48,831 bases of DNA from assembly GCA_011389735.1 (NCBI GenBank), contig JAABTS010000024.1, forward strand, positions 1 to 48,831, given 5' to 3'. Origin of the DNA: Desulfobacteraceae bacterium (GTDB lineage: Bacteria; Desulfobacterota; Desulfobacteria; Desulfobacterales; JAABTS01). The notes below the pieces were generated by a model that saw only the letters and a program-made list of their open reading frames with translations, was not told where the DNA came from and made no database searches. Shown here one piece after another: positions 19,422 to 27,784 of this stretch. Within the stretch, counting starts at the first letter, position 1, and each line of letters begins with the position of its first letter. The position numbers were made by a program, and so were the translations under genes.

Positions 19422-21419
19422 CTATATGTCGGTTGTGTAATTGATAAGAACGGAATCGATATTCTGGATTGATTTTTTGTTGATCGGCGATCCCTGAATC
19501 ATTTTCAATTTTTCATCCATAATGGCGTCAACGAATTTTTCGATTGCTTCCAGTTCATTTCGGCGTTTCAGGAGCGCTTCTCCGGCTTCGTAATATTGTT
19601 TTTCGAGAGCTTGAAGCGGTTTTAGTACTTCACGTCCGAGTTCCGCGACCACTTCGTCGGTCATTTTATTCAGAAGCTCCGTATCCGTATCGATTTCCAG
19701 GGGGTCGAAGGCGATGTTGGCTTCCTCCAGGCCCGCGCTGGTTTCGTCCTCGGCCACGAGCTTTCGTTCAATTGTTTTCACCTGGATGTTTTCACCGGTG
19801 CTGACATCGACAATTCGAAATGAAAGCTCGACGAATCCCACTTTTTTATGATTCGCCACATTATAGCTTTTGGATACGAATTCAGGAATGGTTACTTTGG
19901 CGGGAGGGGCTTCGGCAAGTTCTTTCTGGCTGGGATCGGGATTTCTGGCCTTCCAGTTGAGAAATTCGATGTTGTCTTCAATTTTGGTTCCCACCTGATA
20001 TTTGACGGACTTGGTGCTCTGGGACACGCTTTTTTCGACATGATATTTTAAAACGCTTCCCATGATAGCGACATCAATGCCGTAAAGATCGCCCATACGC
20101 TTTGTGTGTTCAGTGATCATGCCGGTCTGGCCGAGTTTCATTTCATCGACGATGGATTTCAATTTTTCCCGTTCCATGATTTTGATATCGCCGCTTGCGT
20201 TATTGAAAAGGTAGTTGCTTAAATTGTTCGCAAAAATTTTACCGGCGTCAGGCGTGTCGCTAGGGCTTTCAAAGTCAAAAACAGCGATGGATTTTTTGAC
20301 CCGTTGACTGATTCGATCTTCCATGGCAAGGGTCAACTCAAAAATTTCAGGGTGGTCCGGGTCCACCTGTTTCAGCTTCTTGTACCAGTACCACGCGCCG
20401 CCGTATGCGTCACGCTCCTTGAACATTTCCGCCACATCGCTAATCCGGGATGTAAGGTTCGCCCGCAGGCTTTTGATTTGATAATCGTTGGGATCTTTAA
20501 GGTATTCTTTTGCGGTAAAAAAATCGTTGACGGCCCGCAGCAAATATCCTTGTTCCAGATTCCGGCGGGCGCGGACAATATAAGCTTTTCGGGAATGATC
20601 TTTCGCCAGGGCGACGGCGCTTTCAAGATCGCTGTCGCCCGGAGTATACTCAAGGGCGCGTTCATAAGCCTTGACGGACTTGTCCCAATCCTTCTCTTTG
20701 ATCGCCTCCCTGGCCCTCTCCACAAAATAGTCCATATTATCATTGGCTTTGGCCTGTTCCATCAGTTTCCGGGATTCCATATGATCCGGCTTCAGGTTCA
20801 ATGCGTTCCTCAGTTCAGTCATACATTCCTTGAACCTTTCCTGATTGAACAGATCTTCGGCCTTTTTGAAATAGTAATCCGACCCCTTGTCTTTGGTAAG
20901 GGATGTCAAATGAAACGTATCTTCGTAATTCGGAAACCGGCTCTGGATTTGTTGCAGATTGAAATACGCCTTGATCCATTCGTTGCCGTCGATAAACGTT
21001 TTCGTCTGGCGGTACAGCGTTTTGACGTCATTCAGCAGTTCCGTATCACGTCTGTCGATCTGCGCCTTCACGTCAATCACGGCGTTATGATTCGGATCGA
21101 TTTCCTTTGCTTTTTCGTAACTTGCCCGCGCCTTGTTTATTGCGCTGATTGTAATTTCGGAGTCGCCGGACAATGCGTCCCGCGCCTCAGTGACGTACCT
21201 GGAGATCAGGCTTTCCTTGATGTCGCCGAGCGCCTGGCGGTATTCACTGTTTTTCGGTTCGATGTCGATCGCCGACTTCAAATAGTTGATGGCTTCTGTG
21301 TATTTCCCGGCGCTATGAAGCTGCATCGCAGTATTATAATGATTTTTGCCGGACGCGCAGGCGAAAAGAATCATTGTACTTAGGACAGCCGTACATCGGA
21401 ATAAAGTTCGTTTTTTCAT
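19422..21419 (-). CDS. TPR lipoprotein with CsgG-like domain
   Basis: 665-aa predicted outer-membrane lipoprotein. The signal sequence ends in a lipobox with the lipid-bearing cysteine near residue 21 (LFACAS). Residues ~25-370 are repeated helical TPR-type units (for example SAGKYTEAINYLKSAIDIEP, and a unit with YERALEYTPGDSDLESA). From ~380 a CsgG-like domain follows: SIAVFDFESPSD, IMEREKLKSIVDEMKLGQ, GDLYGIDVAIMGSVL. CsgG proteins form outer-membrane secretion channels for curli; whether this one makes a pore cannot be told from sequence. A strong GGAGG site is 8-9 bases before the ATG. The gene sits between the FlgT-like gene and the FN3 protein gene and is clearly co-transcribed with them. 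Confidence 0.8.
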   Translation of the reverse strand: MKKRTLFRCTAVLSTMILFACASGKNHYNTAMQLHSAGKYTEAINYLKSAIDIEPKNSEYRQALGDIKESLISRYVTEARDALSGDSEITISAINKARASYEKAKEIDPNHNAVIDVKAQIDRRDTELLNDVKTLYRQTKTFIDGNEWIKAYFNLQQIQSRFPNYEDTFHLTSLTKDKGSDYYFKKAEDLFNQERFKECMTELRNALNLKPDHMESRKLMEQAKANDNMDYFVERAREAIKEKDWDKSVKAYERALEYTPGDSDLESAVALAKDHSRKAYIVRARRNLEQGYLLRAVNDFFTAKEYLKDPNDYQIKSLRANLTSRISDVAEMFKERDAYGGAWYWYKKLKQVDPDHPEIFELTLAMEDRISQRVKKSIAVFDFESPSDTPDAGKIFANNLSNYLFNNASGDIKIMEREKLKSIVDEMKLGQTGMITEHTKRMGDLYGIDVAIMGSVLKYHVEKSVSQSTKSVKYQVGTKIEDNIEFLNWKARNPDPSQKELAEAPPAKVTIPEFVSKSYNVANHKKVGFVELSFRIVDVSTGENIQVKTIERKLVAEDETSAGLEEANIAFDPLEIDTDTELLNKMTDEVVAELGREVLKPLQALEKQYYEAGEALLKRRNELEAIEKFVDAIMDEKLKMIQGSPINKKSIQNIDSVLINYTTDI

Positions 21420-21467
21420 TTTTTAGGGCCTCCCTGTTTGGAAAAGATATATTCGTTCGGAATAAAT

Positions 21468-22634
21468 TTATTGAATACGGGTTGGCTCGTTGTTCTCAAT
21501 CAGAGGCTCCGCTTGCGGAACCGCTTCAGGAAACGGGCCGTTCCAGCTTGTTTCAATTCTGTTGCCGGCGATATTCTGAAGGTTTAAATCAAAGAAATTC
21601 TTTTTAAAATAGGACATCTGAATTTCATTGATAAATTGATCGGGCCAGCCTCGGTATTGAATCAGGTATTCCGCGCGTTCGTCATTGAAAATCACCATTG
21701 ACGCATCAACCACGCTGGTCACTTCCGATTTTAGCGTCGAAGCCGCCTCCGTGGCCTTGTCGATATTGGGAACTCTGTAAACCACAAGAGTGATAGGTCT
21801 TTCCGTATATAACTCCCGCTCCCAGGTTTCGGTTATTTTTTTGGTCAGATCGTCCCAGATATCCGAAATACAGTCCCGGGTGGCCTGATCGATAATTTGA
21901 AGCCGGTTTTCGCCGGGCGCGGATCTGACCGTGCTTGACGCAGCCAAAATTTCTCCGTCCACGGGCCTGTAAATGGTCGCGCTGAGGCCGACTTCGTTCA
22001 AGGTCACATCGTAATCGTGAACCCGGGTCATTTTGGCCGAATGCTCGATGCTGACTCCGATCAGAAGCCCCATTTGGGTTTCGTCGCTCTTTTGATACCG
22101 GAACACGCTGAAACCGGCCTGTTTCAGCTTGTCTGAAAGAATGGCCACCGCTTTGTTGGCCGTGGAAAAATATTCGTTTTTGGTGTTGGGTTCGATCATG
22201 ACGCTGACTCGAGGGTTTTTCTGCCAGCTCAACGCCTCCTGAAACCGATCCAAATCGGACACCATATCTGAAATTTCGACTTCCGCTTCGATGGTCACTT
22301 CGTAAGTGCCGAAATCGGTCTTTCGTTCTTCTAAAATTTCGATATTTTTTAAATATCCCGAAGAACGGCTGAAAATACTGTCTTTGATGACTTCCGTATT
22401 TTCAACGGCGGTTCTGGATTCGACCGTTGCGCCTACCGCCTTCTCGATGGCGGCGCGTTTGGCTTCGTCCAGAGCTTTTTCACGGGCGACAGCCTCCCTG
22501 CCGGGTTCAAAAAAACTCATTCCTTTGGATTTTACCGTATTAGCGGCAAAAAGAGGCGAATAATTGGACGGAACGCTTATAGCCCCAAGAAAAAGGGCTA
22601 CGACGAGAACATTTTTATACAATACGTTTTTCAT
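21468..22634 (-). CDS. Exported FlgT-N/LPP20-like protein
   Basis: 388-aa exported protein: a basic-hydrophobic signal ending around AAN at residues 30-32, then an N-terminal domain of the flagellar-assembly FlgT_N type (AREKALDEAKRAAIEKAVGA followed by a beta-rich stretch with TYEVTIEAEVEI). Residues ~140-280 resemble the middle domains of FlgT or LPP20-like lipoproteins, and the remainder is unassigned. No flagellar genes are nearby, so FlgT function is unlikely. The domain also occurs in other envelope proteins. It is the first gene of the operon and has a good promoter about 200 bases upstream. The next gene begins 48 bases after its stop. Confidence 0.7.
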   Translation of the reverse strand: MKNVLYKNVLVVALFLGAISVPSNYSPLFAANTVKSKGMSFFEPGREAVAREKALDEAKRAAIEKAVGATVESRTAVENTEVIKDSIFSRSSGYLKNIEILEERKTDFGTYEVTIEAEVEISDMVSDLDRFQEALSWQKNPRVSVMIEPNTKNEYFSTANKAVAILSDKLKQAGFSVFRYQKSDETQMGLLIGVSIEHSAKMTRVHDYDVTLNEVGLSATIYRPVDGEILAASSTVRSAPGENRLQIIDQATRDCISDIWDDLTKKITETWERELYTERPITLVVYRVPNIDKATEAASTLKSEVTSVVDASMVIFNDERAEYLIQYRGWPDQFINEIQMSYFKKNFFDLNLQNIAGNRIETSWNGPFPEAVPQAEPLIENNEPTRIQ

Positions 22635-22831
22635 GGCAGTATCCCGTTTCGAGATTAGAAGATTGTTTTAGTAAAACAAAGATACCATTGTCGCGGCTTG
22701 CAATCATTCTACAGCCTTCCTGAAATCAAATTCCACTGTTTTGCGGGCCTGGGAGTATGACCTGGAAGCATTAATAGTTTAATCCCAAATCCGCCGCCCG
22801 GTGAAATTAATTTCTGAAAATCTGTACAACC

Positions 22832-22859
22832 TATATAATGAATCGGGCCGGAATGTCAA
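22832..22859 (-). promoter_or_regulatory. Sigma-70-like promoter of the FlgT/CsgG/FN3 operon
   Basis: On the minus strand TTGACA (22859-22854), a 16-base spacer and TATATA (22837-22832). A perfect -35 box makes this one of the better promoter calls. The leader to the start at 22634 would be about 190 bases. Confidence 0.55.
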
Positions 22860-23033
22860 GTTTGAAAAGGTAAAATTTATCCTGAGCACAATATGAGCAT
22901 GTATAATCTTAACAGAATGTTAAATCAACCGTCAGGATTTAGGGGCTGCCGGATTCAGCCTTTGTTCCTGTAAAACCGATGAGACGCAAACCTAAAAACT
23001 AGCGGCTGAACGAAAATCTCCTCACGCTCCCAT

Positions 23034-23086
23034 GGGATTTGCAAATCCCTTTATCCATATGAGGGATGCGCGGGTTACAAACCCGC
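23034..23086. repeat. Cluster of short palindromes
   Basis: GGGATTTGCAAATCCC (23034-23049, perfect 16-bp palindrome), ATCCCT...AGGGAT (23045-23050/23062-23067) and GCGGGTT-ACA-AACCCGC (23070-23086) follow each other within 53 bases. This resembles the relic ends of small non-autonomous elements. Confidence 0.7.
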
Positions 23087-23246
23087 TCAAAGTCTTGGTT
23101 ACAAGCAGGTTCAGAGCCCTTATCTTGCTGCTTTTCGAGAAAGTTCGAATTACCTGAAAAACTAAAAATCTACGAAAGTCCGCTGCTTTTATCCTTGTAA
23201 TTCATCAGCCGGGGGGCTATAATATTCGATTTGTTTAAAAACGCAC

Positions 23247-23279
23247 ATGTTTGGAAACATATCGGTTTTCAGATATTAT
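23247..23279 (+). promoter_or_regulatory. Candidate promoter with overlapping palindromic operator
   Basis: TTGGAA (23251-23256), 17-base spacer, TATTAT (23274-23279). The palindrome ATGTTT-GG-AAACAT (23247-23260) lies over the -35 box, a position typical of a repressor site. It would drive the flavoprotein gene through a leader of about 240 bases. Confidence 0.35.
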
Positions 23280-23523
23280 GCTTCATTGGAACAAAGGTCG
23301 GAGATCATGCAAAACCGTATGTTAGCGAAAAGAGACATGCTGAATTATGGCCTTTCGGAAATTGAATTTCGTTATGTTGTCGGCCCTGGATATGCGAGTC
23401 GTATGATCCCAAAACTGACGCCTTTATACCTTTGATTTCTGAAAACCTGCAAATATTTGAAAGTTTGTCGTTCAAGACCCTATTATGACGGATTAATTGA
23501 AATTGAATATCGGAGGCTGTTTT

Positions 23524-25524
23524 ATGAAAGATCCATTGTTCGAACCGATTCAGATCGGAAAGGTTCAGGTGAAAAACAGAATTTACATGCCGGCCATGCA
23601 TTTGAACATGGCCGAAAATTTTCAGGTGACCGACCGGATCGTTGAATTTTATCGTGAACGAGCCCTGGGGGGAACCGGGATGATCGCCGTGGGATACGCC
23701 ACGGTTGACGATTTATCCGGAAACACGCTCAATATCGGCGCTCATTCGGATGAATTCATTCCCGGTTTAAAAAGGCTTTCGTCGGCGATAAAGGAAAACG
23801 GAGCTATCTCCGTAGTGCAGCTCAATCACGCAGGCAGGTATAACTTTTCGTTTTTTTTAAACGGCAAGGAACCGGTTGCGCCGTCGGCAGTCGCATCCCG
23901 GTTGACGAAGGAAACTCCCAAAGCTATGGACCAGGCCGAGATCAGCCGAACCATTGAAAATTTTGCGGCAGCCGCGGCCCGAGTCAAGACGGCCGGGTTT
24001 GAAGCGGTTGAAATATTGAGCGGAACCGGATATTTGATCAGCCAGTTTTTATCTCCTCTTACCAACAAGCGCGAGGATGAGTACGGCGGGCCTTTGGAAA
24101 ACCGGATGCGATTCGGCGTTGAAGTCGTTCAAGCCGTTCGGGCGGCCGTGGGAGACGATTTTCCGCTGATCGTTCGTATGAACGGAAATGAGTTCATGCC
24201 CGGAGGATTGACCAACCGCGAATTGAGAACCTACGCAGCGAAACTTTCCGACGAAGGCGTTGATGCGCTGTGTATAAACGTAGGCTGGCATGAGGCCCGT
24301 GTTCCGCAGATCGTTTCGAGCGTACCTCGGGGAGCGTTCGCGTATTTGACCCGGGCCGTCAGGGAAGTGGTTTCCGTTCCGGTAATAGCGAGTCATCGGA
24401 TCAACGACCCGCAATTGGCCAGAGAACTGATCGCGGACCATATGTGCGACATGGCGGCTGTGGGGAGAGGATTGATCGCCGATCCCTTTTTTGCGGAAAA
24501 GGCCCGATCCGGGCGGGAGCGGGAAATCATTCATTGTATCGCCTGCGCCCAGGGATGTTTTGATCACATTTTCAAGCTCAAACCCGTTGAATGTATGTGT
24601 AATCCCAGAGCCGGCCATGAAGTCGAGAAAGCTCCGGCAAAAACCGGTTCACCCAAAAAGATCATGATCGTCGGCGGAGGTCCCGCAGGTATGAGCGCCG
24701 CAATCGCCGCTTCGGAACGGGGGCATGATGCGACCCTCTATGAATCCGGAAACCGGCTGGGCGGACAGCTCCATCTGGCCGCCGCCCCTCCGGGCAGGGA
24801 AGAATTTCTGGAACTGGCCGGAGATCTGGAAACCCAGCTCGCCGTGAAAAAAATCAAGGTCGTCATAAACAAGAATGTTGACGAATCCTTGATCGACGAA
24901 GAAAAACCCGACGCCGTGATTGTGGCTACTGGAGCCGTTCCCATTGCGCCTCCGATTCCCGGTTCCGATTTGAATCATGTGGTTCAAGCCTGGGACGTGC
25001 TTCAAGGGGACGCTTTTACCGGCGAACGCGTCGTTGTTGTCGGAGGCGGGGCCGTCGGAGTCGAAACCGCATTGTTCCTGGCGGAAAAAGGGAAACTGTC
25101 CGGAGACGTGCTGAAATTCCTGTTTATAAATAAAGCCGAGGATGTGGAAGACCTTTACCGCCTTTCGACGGTCGGCGCCAAAAAAATTACGGTTGTGGAA
25201 ATGATTGAGTCGGTCGGCAAAGATATCGGAAAATCGACTCGATGGGGTATGATGCAGGACATGGAGCGTTCCCGGATAGAGGTGCGTAAAGGGACGAAGG
25301 CGGTAAAAATAGTCGAATCCGGAATAATCGTCGAAACGGACGGTAAAGAAGAGGAAATACCTGCGGACACTATCGTTATCGGTGTCGGATCGGCGTCGTT
25401 CGATCCGCTGGGCGTCCTGCTCGATCAAAAAGGGATCCCCCACATTACAGTAGGAGACGCCTCGAAACCCGGAAAGGCTTTTGACGCCGTTCATGACGGC
25501 TATAAAGCCGGAAACACGATTTAA
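23524..25524 (+). CDS. Old-yellow-enzyme-type NADH:flavin oxidoreductase (2,4-dienoyl-CoA reductase family)
   Basis: 666-aa iron-sulfur flavoprotein. Residues 1-~340 are an FMN-binding TIM barrel of the OYE family (NRIYMPAMH, LNHAGRY, and LTNKREDEYGGPLENR). A 4Fe-4S site follows with spacing C-x2-C-x3-C-x11-C (CIACAQGCFDHIF, then CMCNP). The C-terminal half has an FAD-binding GGGPAGMSAAIAA motif and an NAD(P)-binding GGGAVGVETALFLA motif. This is the architecture of 2,4-dienoyl-CoA reductase, enoate reductase and related enzymes that reduce activated C=C bonds; the substrate cannot be assigned. The frame is open from 23497, but GGAGG at 23512-23516 sits 7 bases before the ATG at 23524, so I chose that start. 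It stands alone between two long spacers. Confidence 0.88.
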   Translation: MKDPLFEPIQIGKVQVKNRIYMPAMHLNMAENFQVTDRIVEFYRERALGGTGMIAVGYATVDDLSGNTLNIGAHSDEFIPGLKRLSSAIKENGAISVVQLNHAGRYNFSFFLNGKEPVAPSAVASRLTKETPKAMDQAEISRTIENFAAAAARVKTAGFEAVEILSGTGYLISQFLSPLTNKREDEYGGPLENRMRFGVEVVQAVRAAVGDDFPLIVRMNGNEFMPGGLTNRELRTYAAKLSDEGVDALCINVGWHEARVPQIVSSVPRGAFAYLTRAVREVVSVPVIASHRINDPQLARELIADHMCDMAAVGRGLIADPFFAEKARSGREREIIHCIACAQGCFDHIFKLKPVECMCNPRAGHEVEKAPAKTGSPKKIMIVGGGPAGMSAAIAASERGHDATLYESGNRLGGQLHLAAAPPGREEFLELAGDLETQLAVKKIKVVINKNVDESLIDEEKPDAVIVATGAVPIAPPIPGSDLNHVVQAWDVLQGDAFTGERVVVVGGGAVGVETALFLAEKGKLSGDVLKFLFINKAEDVEDLYRLSTVGAKKITVVEMIESVGKDIGKSTRWGMMQDMERSRIEVRKGTKAVKIVESGIIVETDGKEEEIPADTIVIGVGSASFDPLGVLLDQKGIPHITVGDASKPGKAFDAVHDGYKAGNTI

Positions 25525-25616
25525 TCCAGACGTCTCGGAAATTTTTGATACCATTGCGGCGGCGGGCCGGGGGGCGTAATGTTCATTTATCCCGGGTCTG
25601 GTTGACAATTTTCAAG

Positions 25617-25697
25617 TCGGGATCGGGATCGGGATCGCTACGGGATCGAAACAATTCGCTCTCGATAGCGATAGCGATCCCGATAGCGATCCCGATT
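25617..25697. repeat. Inverted GGGATC/GATCCC hexamer array 1
   Basis: Tandem TCGGGA units on the left are followed by tandem GATCCC and GATAGC units on the right, so the strand folds back on itself. The central loop is around ACAATTCGCT. Variant units (GATAGC for GATCCC) show decay or drift. Confidence 0.8.
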
Positions 25698-25699
25698 TC

Positions 25700-25729
25700 A
25701 AAGTGTAAACCGACAGATGAAGGATGCCC
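25700..25729. repeat. Conserved spacer end shared with 134-163
   Basis: AAAGTGTAAAC, then a variable base, GA and ATGAAGG-A-TGCC. Identical at 24 of 30 positions to 134-163, near the other end of the window. Both copies directly follow a hairpin-forming repeat in the same orientation. Confidence 0.6.
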
Positions 25730-25794
25730 CGGAAGGCCATGAAAATCCTGAAAGAGCCGGTCTTAAAAAATGGTCGGTAGGGCCGTCCCTTTAT

Positions 25795-25891
25795 TTATCG
25801 GGATCGGGATCGGGATCGGGATCGGGATTGGGATCGAAATTGAAATTGAATCCTTCGATACCGATTACGATCCCGATCCCGATCCCGATTA
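25795..25891. repeat. Inverted GGGATC/GATCCC hexamer array 2
   Basis: Five to six GGGATC units (25797-25836) face three to four CCCGAT units (25867-25890) around an AT-rich centre with GAAATT copies. The arms can pair over about 30 bases. It lies 155 bases before the RsbRD-like gene. Confidence 0.85.
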
Positions 25892-25959
25892 TAAGATGTA
25901 TTCAGCAAGGCGCGCCGCGAAAAAAGGTCATCGATTATAACGCTTTTTCACATTAATAC

Positions 25960-25988
25960 TTGACAGGATTCGACAAGTTGTTTATTAG
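25960..25988 (+). promoter_or_regulatory. Candidate promoter of the rsbRD-like/dsrMKJOP operon
   Basis: A perfect TTGACA (25960-25965), a 17-base spacer and TATTAG (25983-25988). Transcription would start near 25995, about 50 bases before the first start codon at 26046. Confidence 0.45.
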
Positions 25989-26045
25989 GTCTTTTCTTTC
26001 TCACGACAACTCACAACAAATTTTGGATATCACAATTTTATTATA

Positions 26046-26645
26046 ATGAAACCGGAAAAAATCATAGAAAAACACAAATCCGCCATAGAAAAACGATGGT
26101 TTGACATGGTGATCGACACATACCCTCGGGATACGAGCGTTTTTTTAAAAAGAGAAAAAAATCCATTTTCGAACCCTGTCGGCGAAGCCACCATCCAGGG
26201 CCTGAATGGTCTTCTAAATGAACTCGGAGGCGACATAGACCGGAAAAGGGTGTCAACATATCTTGATCCGATTATCCGAATTCGCGCCGTTCAAAATTTC
26301 ACTGCATCTCAAGCGGTGAATTTTGTTTTGTTTTTGAAAAAAATTATCAGGGAACTGGCGGAAAAAGAAAATACGGCCGCATCGGAGCTGCTCGCGTTTG
26401 AAACAAAAATCGACGAGATCAGTCTGGCGGCCTTTGATATTTTTATGAGCTGTAAAGAAACGCTTTACAGTTTGAGGGCCAATGAAGTACGGAACAGAAC
26501 ATTTAAAGCGTTCCAGCGGGCGGGCCTTATTCATGAAGACGCCTTTACGGAAACGGGAATCCCCGGCGTAGAAGGCTTGAATGAAGCCCGAGGGAACGGC
26601 GGCGAGGCGGCTGTTGTGGATGAGAAAGATCCCCTGGGCCATTGA
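26046..26645 (+). CDS. RsbRD N-terminal-domain-like protein
   Basis: 199-aa soluble, largely helical protein resembling the N-terminal sensor domain of RsbR/RsbRD stressosome proteins (pattern IEKRWFDMVIDTYP, then FLKREKNPFSNPVG and a helix with FTASQAVNFVLFLKKIIREL). The STAS domain usually found behind such domains is missing and the last ~30 residues look disordered. Genes of this type are known in front of dsrMKJOP in sulfate reducers, and here dsrM begins 104 bases downstream on the same strand. This context suggests a role in sensing or regulating sulfate respiration, but none is proven. The start lacks a good ribosome site. A role in stress signalling is inference. Confidence 0.7.
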   Translation: MKPEKIIEKHKSAIEKRWFDMVIDTYPRDTSVFLKREKNPFSNPVGEATIQGLNGLLNELGGDIDRKRVSTYLDPIIRIRAVQNFTASQAVNFVLFLKKIIRELAEKENTAASELLAFETKIDEISLAAFDIFMSCKETLYSLRANEVRNRTFKAFQRAGLIHEDAFTETGIPGVEGLNEARGNGGEAAVVDEKDPLGH

Positions 26646-26749
26646 GGAAGTATTTCGTCCGGCCGTGCGGAATACATACAGTCCCGGGAATTATTTCGGA
26701 CGGCCGGTCAGTGTTTGATTGTGAATAGTGGAAAGCGAGGTACGATTAA

Positions 26750-27781
26750 ATGAATGAAAATTACATGTTTTCCCTCATGGCCGTTATTTTGTTGTTTTTG
26801 TTGGCCGTGTTGGGCGTGGATGGTTTCGGGCTGTATTCTTTTTTTGGAATTTTTGTCCCCTATCTTTCCTTTGCCGTGTTTGTCGGTTTTTTTCTCTACC
26901 GGGTGATCGGATGGGCGAGGTCGCCGGTGCCGTTCAGGATTCCGACGACCTGCGGACAGGGAAAATCTCTTCCCTGGATTAAACACGCGCCGATTGACAA
27001 TCCATCGACGACCGGCGGCGTTGTGGTCCGGATGTTGCTGGAAATCGTCTTGTTCAGATCGCTTTTCAGGAACGTGAAGCTTCAGTTCAGAGAAAGAGGC
27101 GCCAAAATTTTCTATGATTGGGAGTTGTGGCTCTGGATCGCGGCGTTGGCATTCCATTGGGCGTTTTTTGCGGTGGTGGTCAGACATCTCAGGTTCTTTA
27201 CCGAACCGACTCCAGGTTTTGTCAAATTTTTCGAATACATGGACAGCTTTTTCCGGGTGGAGATTTTGACTGACGTGGTTCAAATCGGACTTCCGGCTAT
27301 GTTCATATCCGGTTTTGTTCTGCTTGTAGCGGTCGTTTATCTGCTTCTAAGGCGCATGTTCATCCCCAAGGTAAAATACATATCTCTGTCATCAGACTAT
27401 TTCCCGCTTTTTTTGATCATTGCCATCGCGGTTTCCGGAATCTTGATGCGATACGTATCCAAAGTCGATATCGTAAGCGTGAAAGCCTTCACCCTTAGTC
27501 TCGTGAAACTAAGCCCGGCTTTGCCCGAAGGCGTTGGAACGATTTTTTATGTTCATTTATTCCTCGTATGTGTGCTTCTTGTATATTTTCCGTTCAGTAA
27601 ACTGATGCACATGGGCGGTGTTTTTATGAGCCCGACCCGGAATTTGGCCAATAACACCCGAATGAAACGGCATGTGAATCCCTGGAATTACCCTGTGGAT
27701 GTTCATACCTATGAAGAGTATGAAGAAGAATTCAGGGATAAAATGATAGAGGCCGGACTGCCTGTTGAAAAAGGAGAATAA
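26750..27781 (+). CDS. dsrM: Sulfite reduction-associated complex DsrMKJOP protein DsrM
   Basis: Membrane b-type cytochrome subunit of DsrMKJOP, related to the NarI family, that exchanges electrons with the quinone pool. The 343-aa protein has about six hydrophobic membrane segments and histidines inside or at the ends of several helices (for example in ALAFHWAFFAVVVRHLRFF and FYVHLFLVCVLLVYFPFSKLMH) as candidate haem b ligands. The C-terminal ~55 residues are polar and probably contact DsrK in the cytoplasm. GAGG at 26737-26740 is the ribosome site. dsrK starts 3 bases after the stop. Order and spacing of the following genes match the standard dsrMKJOP operon. Confidence 0.93.
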   Translation: MNENYMFSLMAVILLFLLAVLGVDGFGLYSFFGIFVPYLSFAVFVGFFLYRVIGWARSPVPFRIPTTCGQGKSLPWIKHAPIDNPSTTGGVVVRMLLEIVLFRSLFRNVKLQFRERGAKIFYDWELWLWIAALAFHWAFFAVVVRHLRFFTEPTPGFVKFFEYMDSFFRVEILTDVVQIGLPAMFISGFVLLVAVVYLLLRRMFIPKVKYISLSSDYFPLFLIIAIAVSGILMRYVSKVDIVSVKAFTLSLVKLSPALPEGVGTIFYVHLFLVCVLLVYFPFSKLMHMGGVFMSPTRNLANNTRMKRHVNPWNYPVDVHTYEEYEEEFRDKMIEAGLPVEKGE

Positions 27782-27784
27782 TTA

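Larger units (their letters stand above)
22635..23523. other. Divergent intergenic region, ~890 bases
   Basis: Contains the minus-strand promoter at 22832-22859, a cluster of short palindromes at 23034-23086 and a plus-strand promoter with an operator-like palindrome at 23247-23279. Frames of 62 and 98 codons inside lack ribosome sites and recognisable content. No tRNA or known riboswitch was recognised. Confidence 0.6.
25525..26045. other. Intergenic region with two inverted hexamer arrays
   Basis: About 520 bases without a gene. Two hexanucleotide inverted arrays (25617-25697 and 25795-25891) dominate it, with a conserved 30-base flank (25700-25729) between them and a candidate dsr promoter at 25960-25988. 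Short frames here are products of the repeat and were rejected. Confidence 0.7.

Noticed and set aside
20304-21383. 359-codon plus-strand frame
   Set aside because: Antisense shadow of the TPR/CsgG-like lipoprotein gene, which has a clear signal peptide and domains.
23247-23601. Small frames on both strands (62 and 98 codons)
   Set aside because: No ribosome sites and no recognisable sequence; one overlaps the promoter and the other runs antisense into the flavoprotein start.
24649-25608. 319-codon minus-strand frame
   Set aside because: Antisense to the well-supported FAD/NAD domain of the OYE-type flavoprotein.
25617-25891. CRISPR-like appearance of the repeated units
   Set aside because: Units are 6 bp without unique spacers and occur as inverted arrays; no cas gene is nearby.
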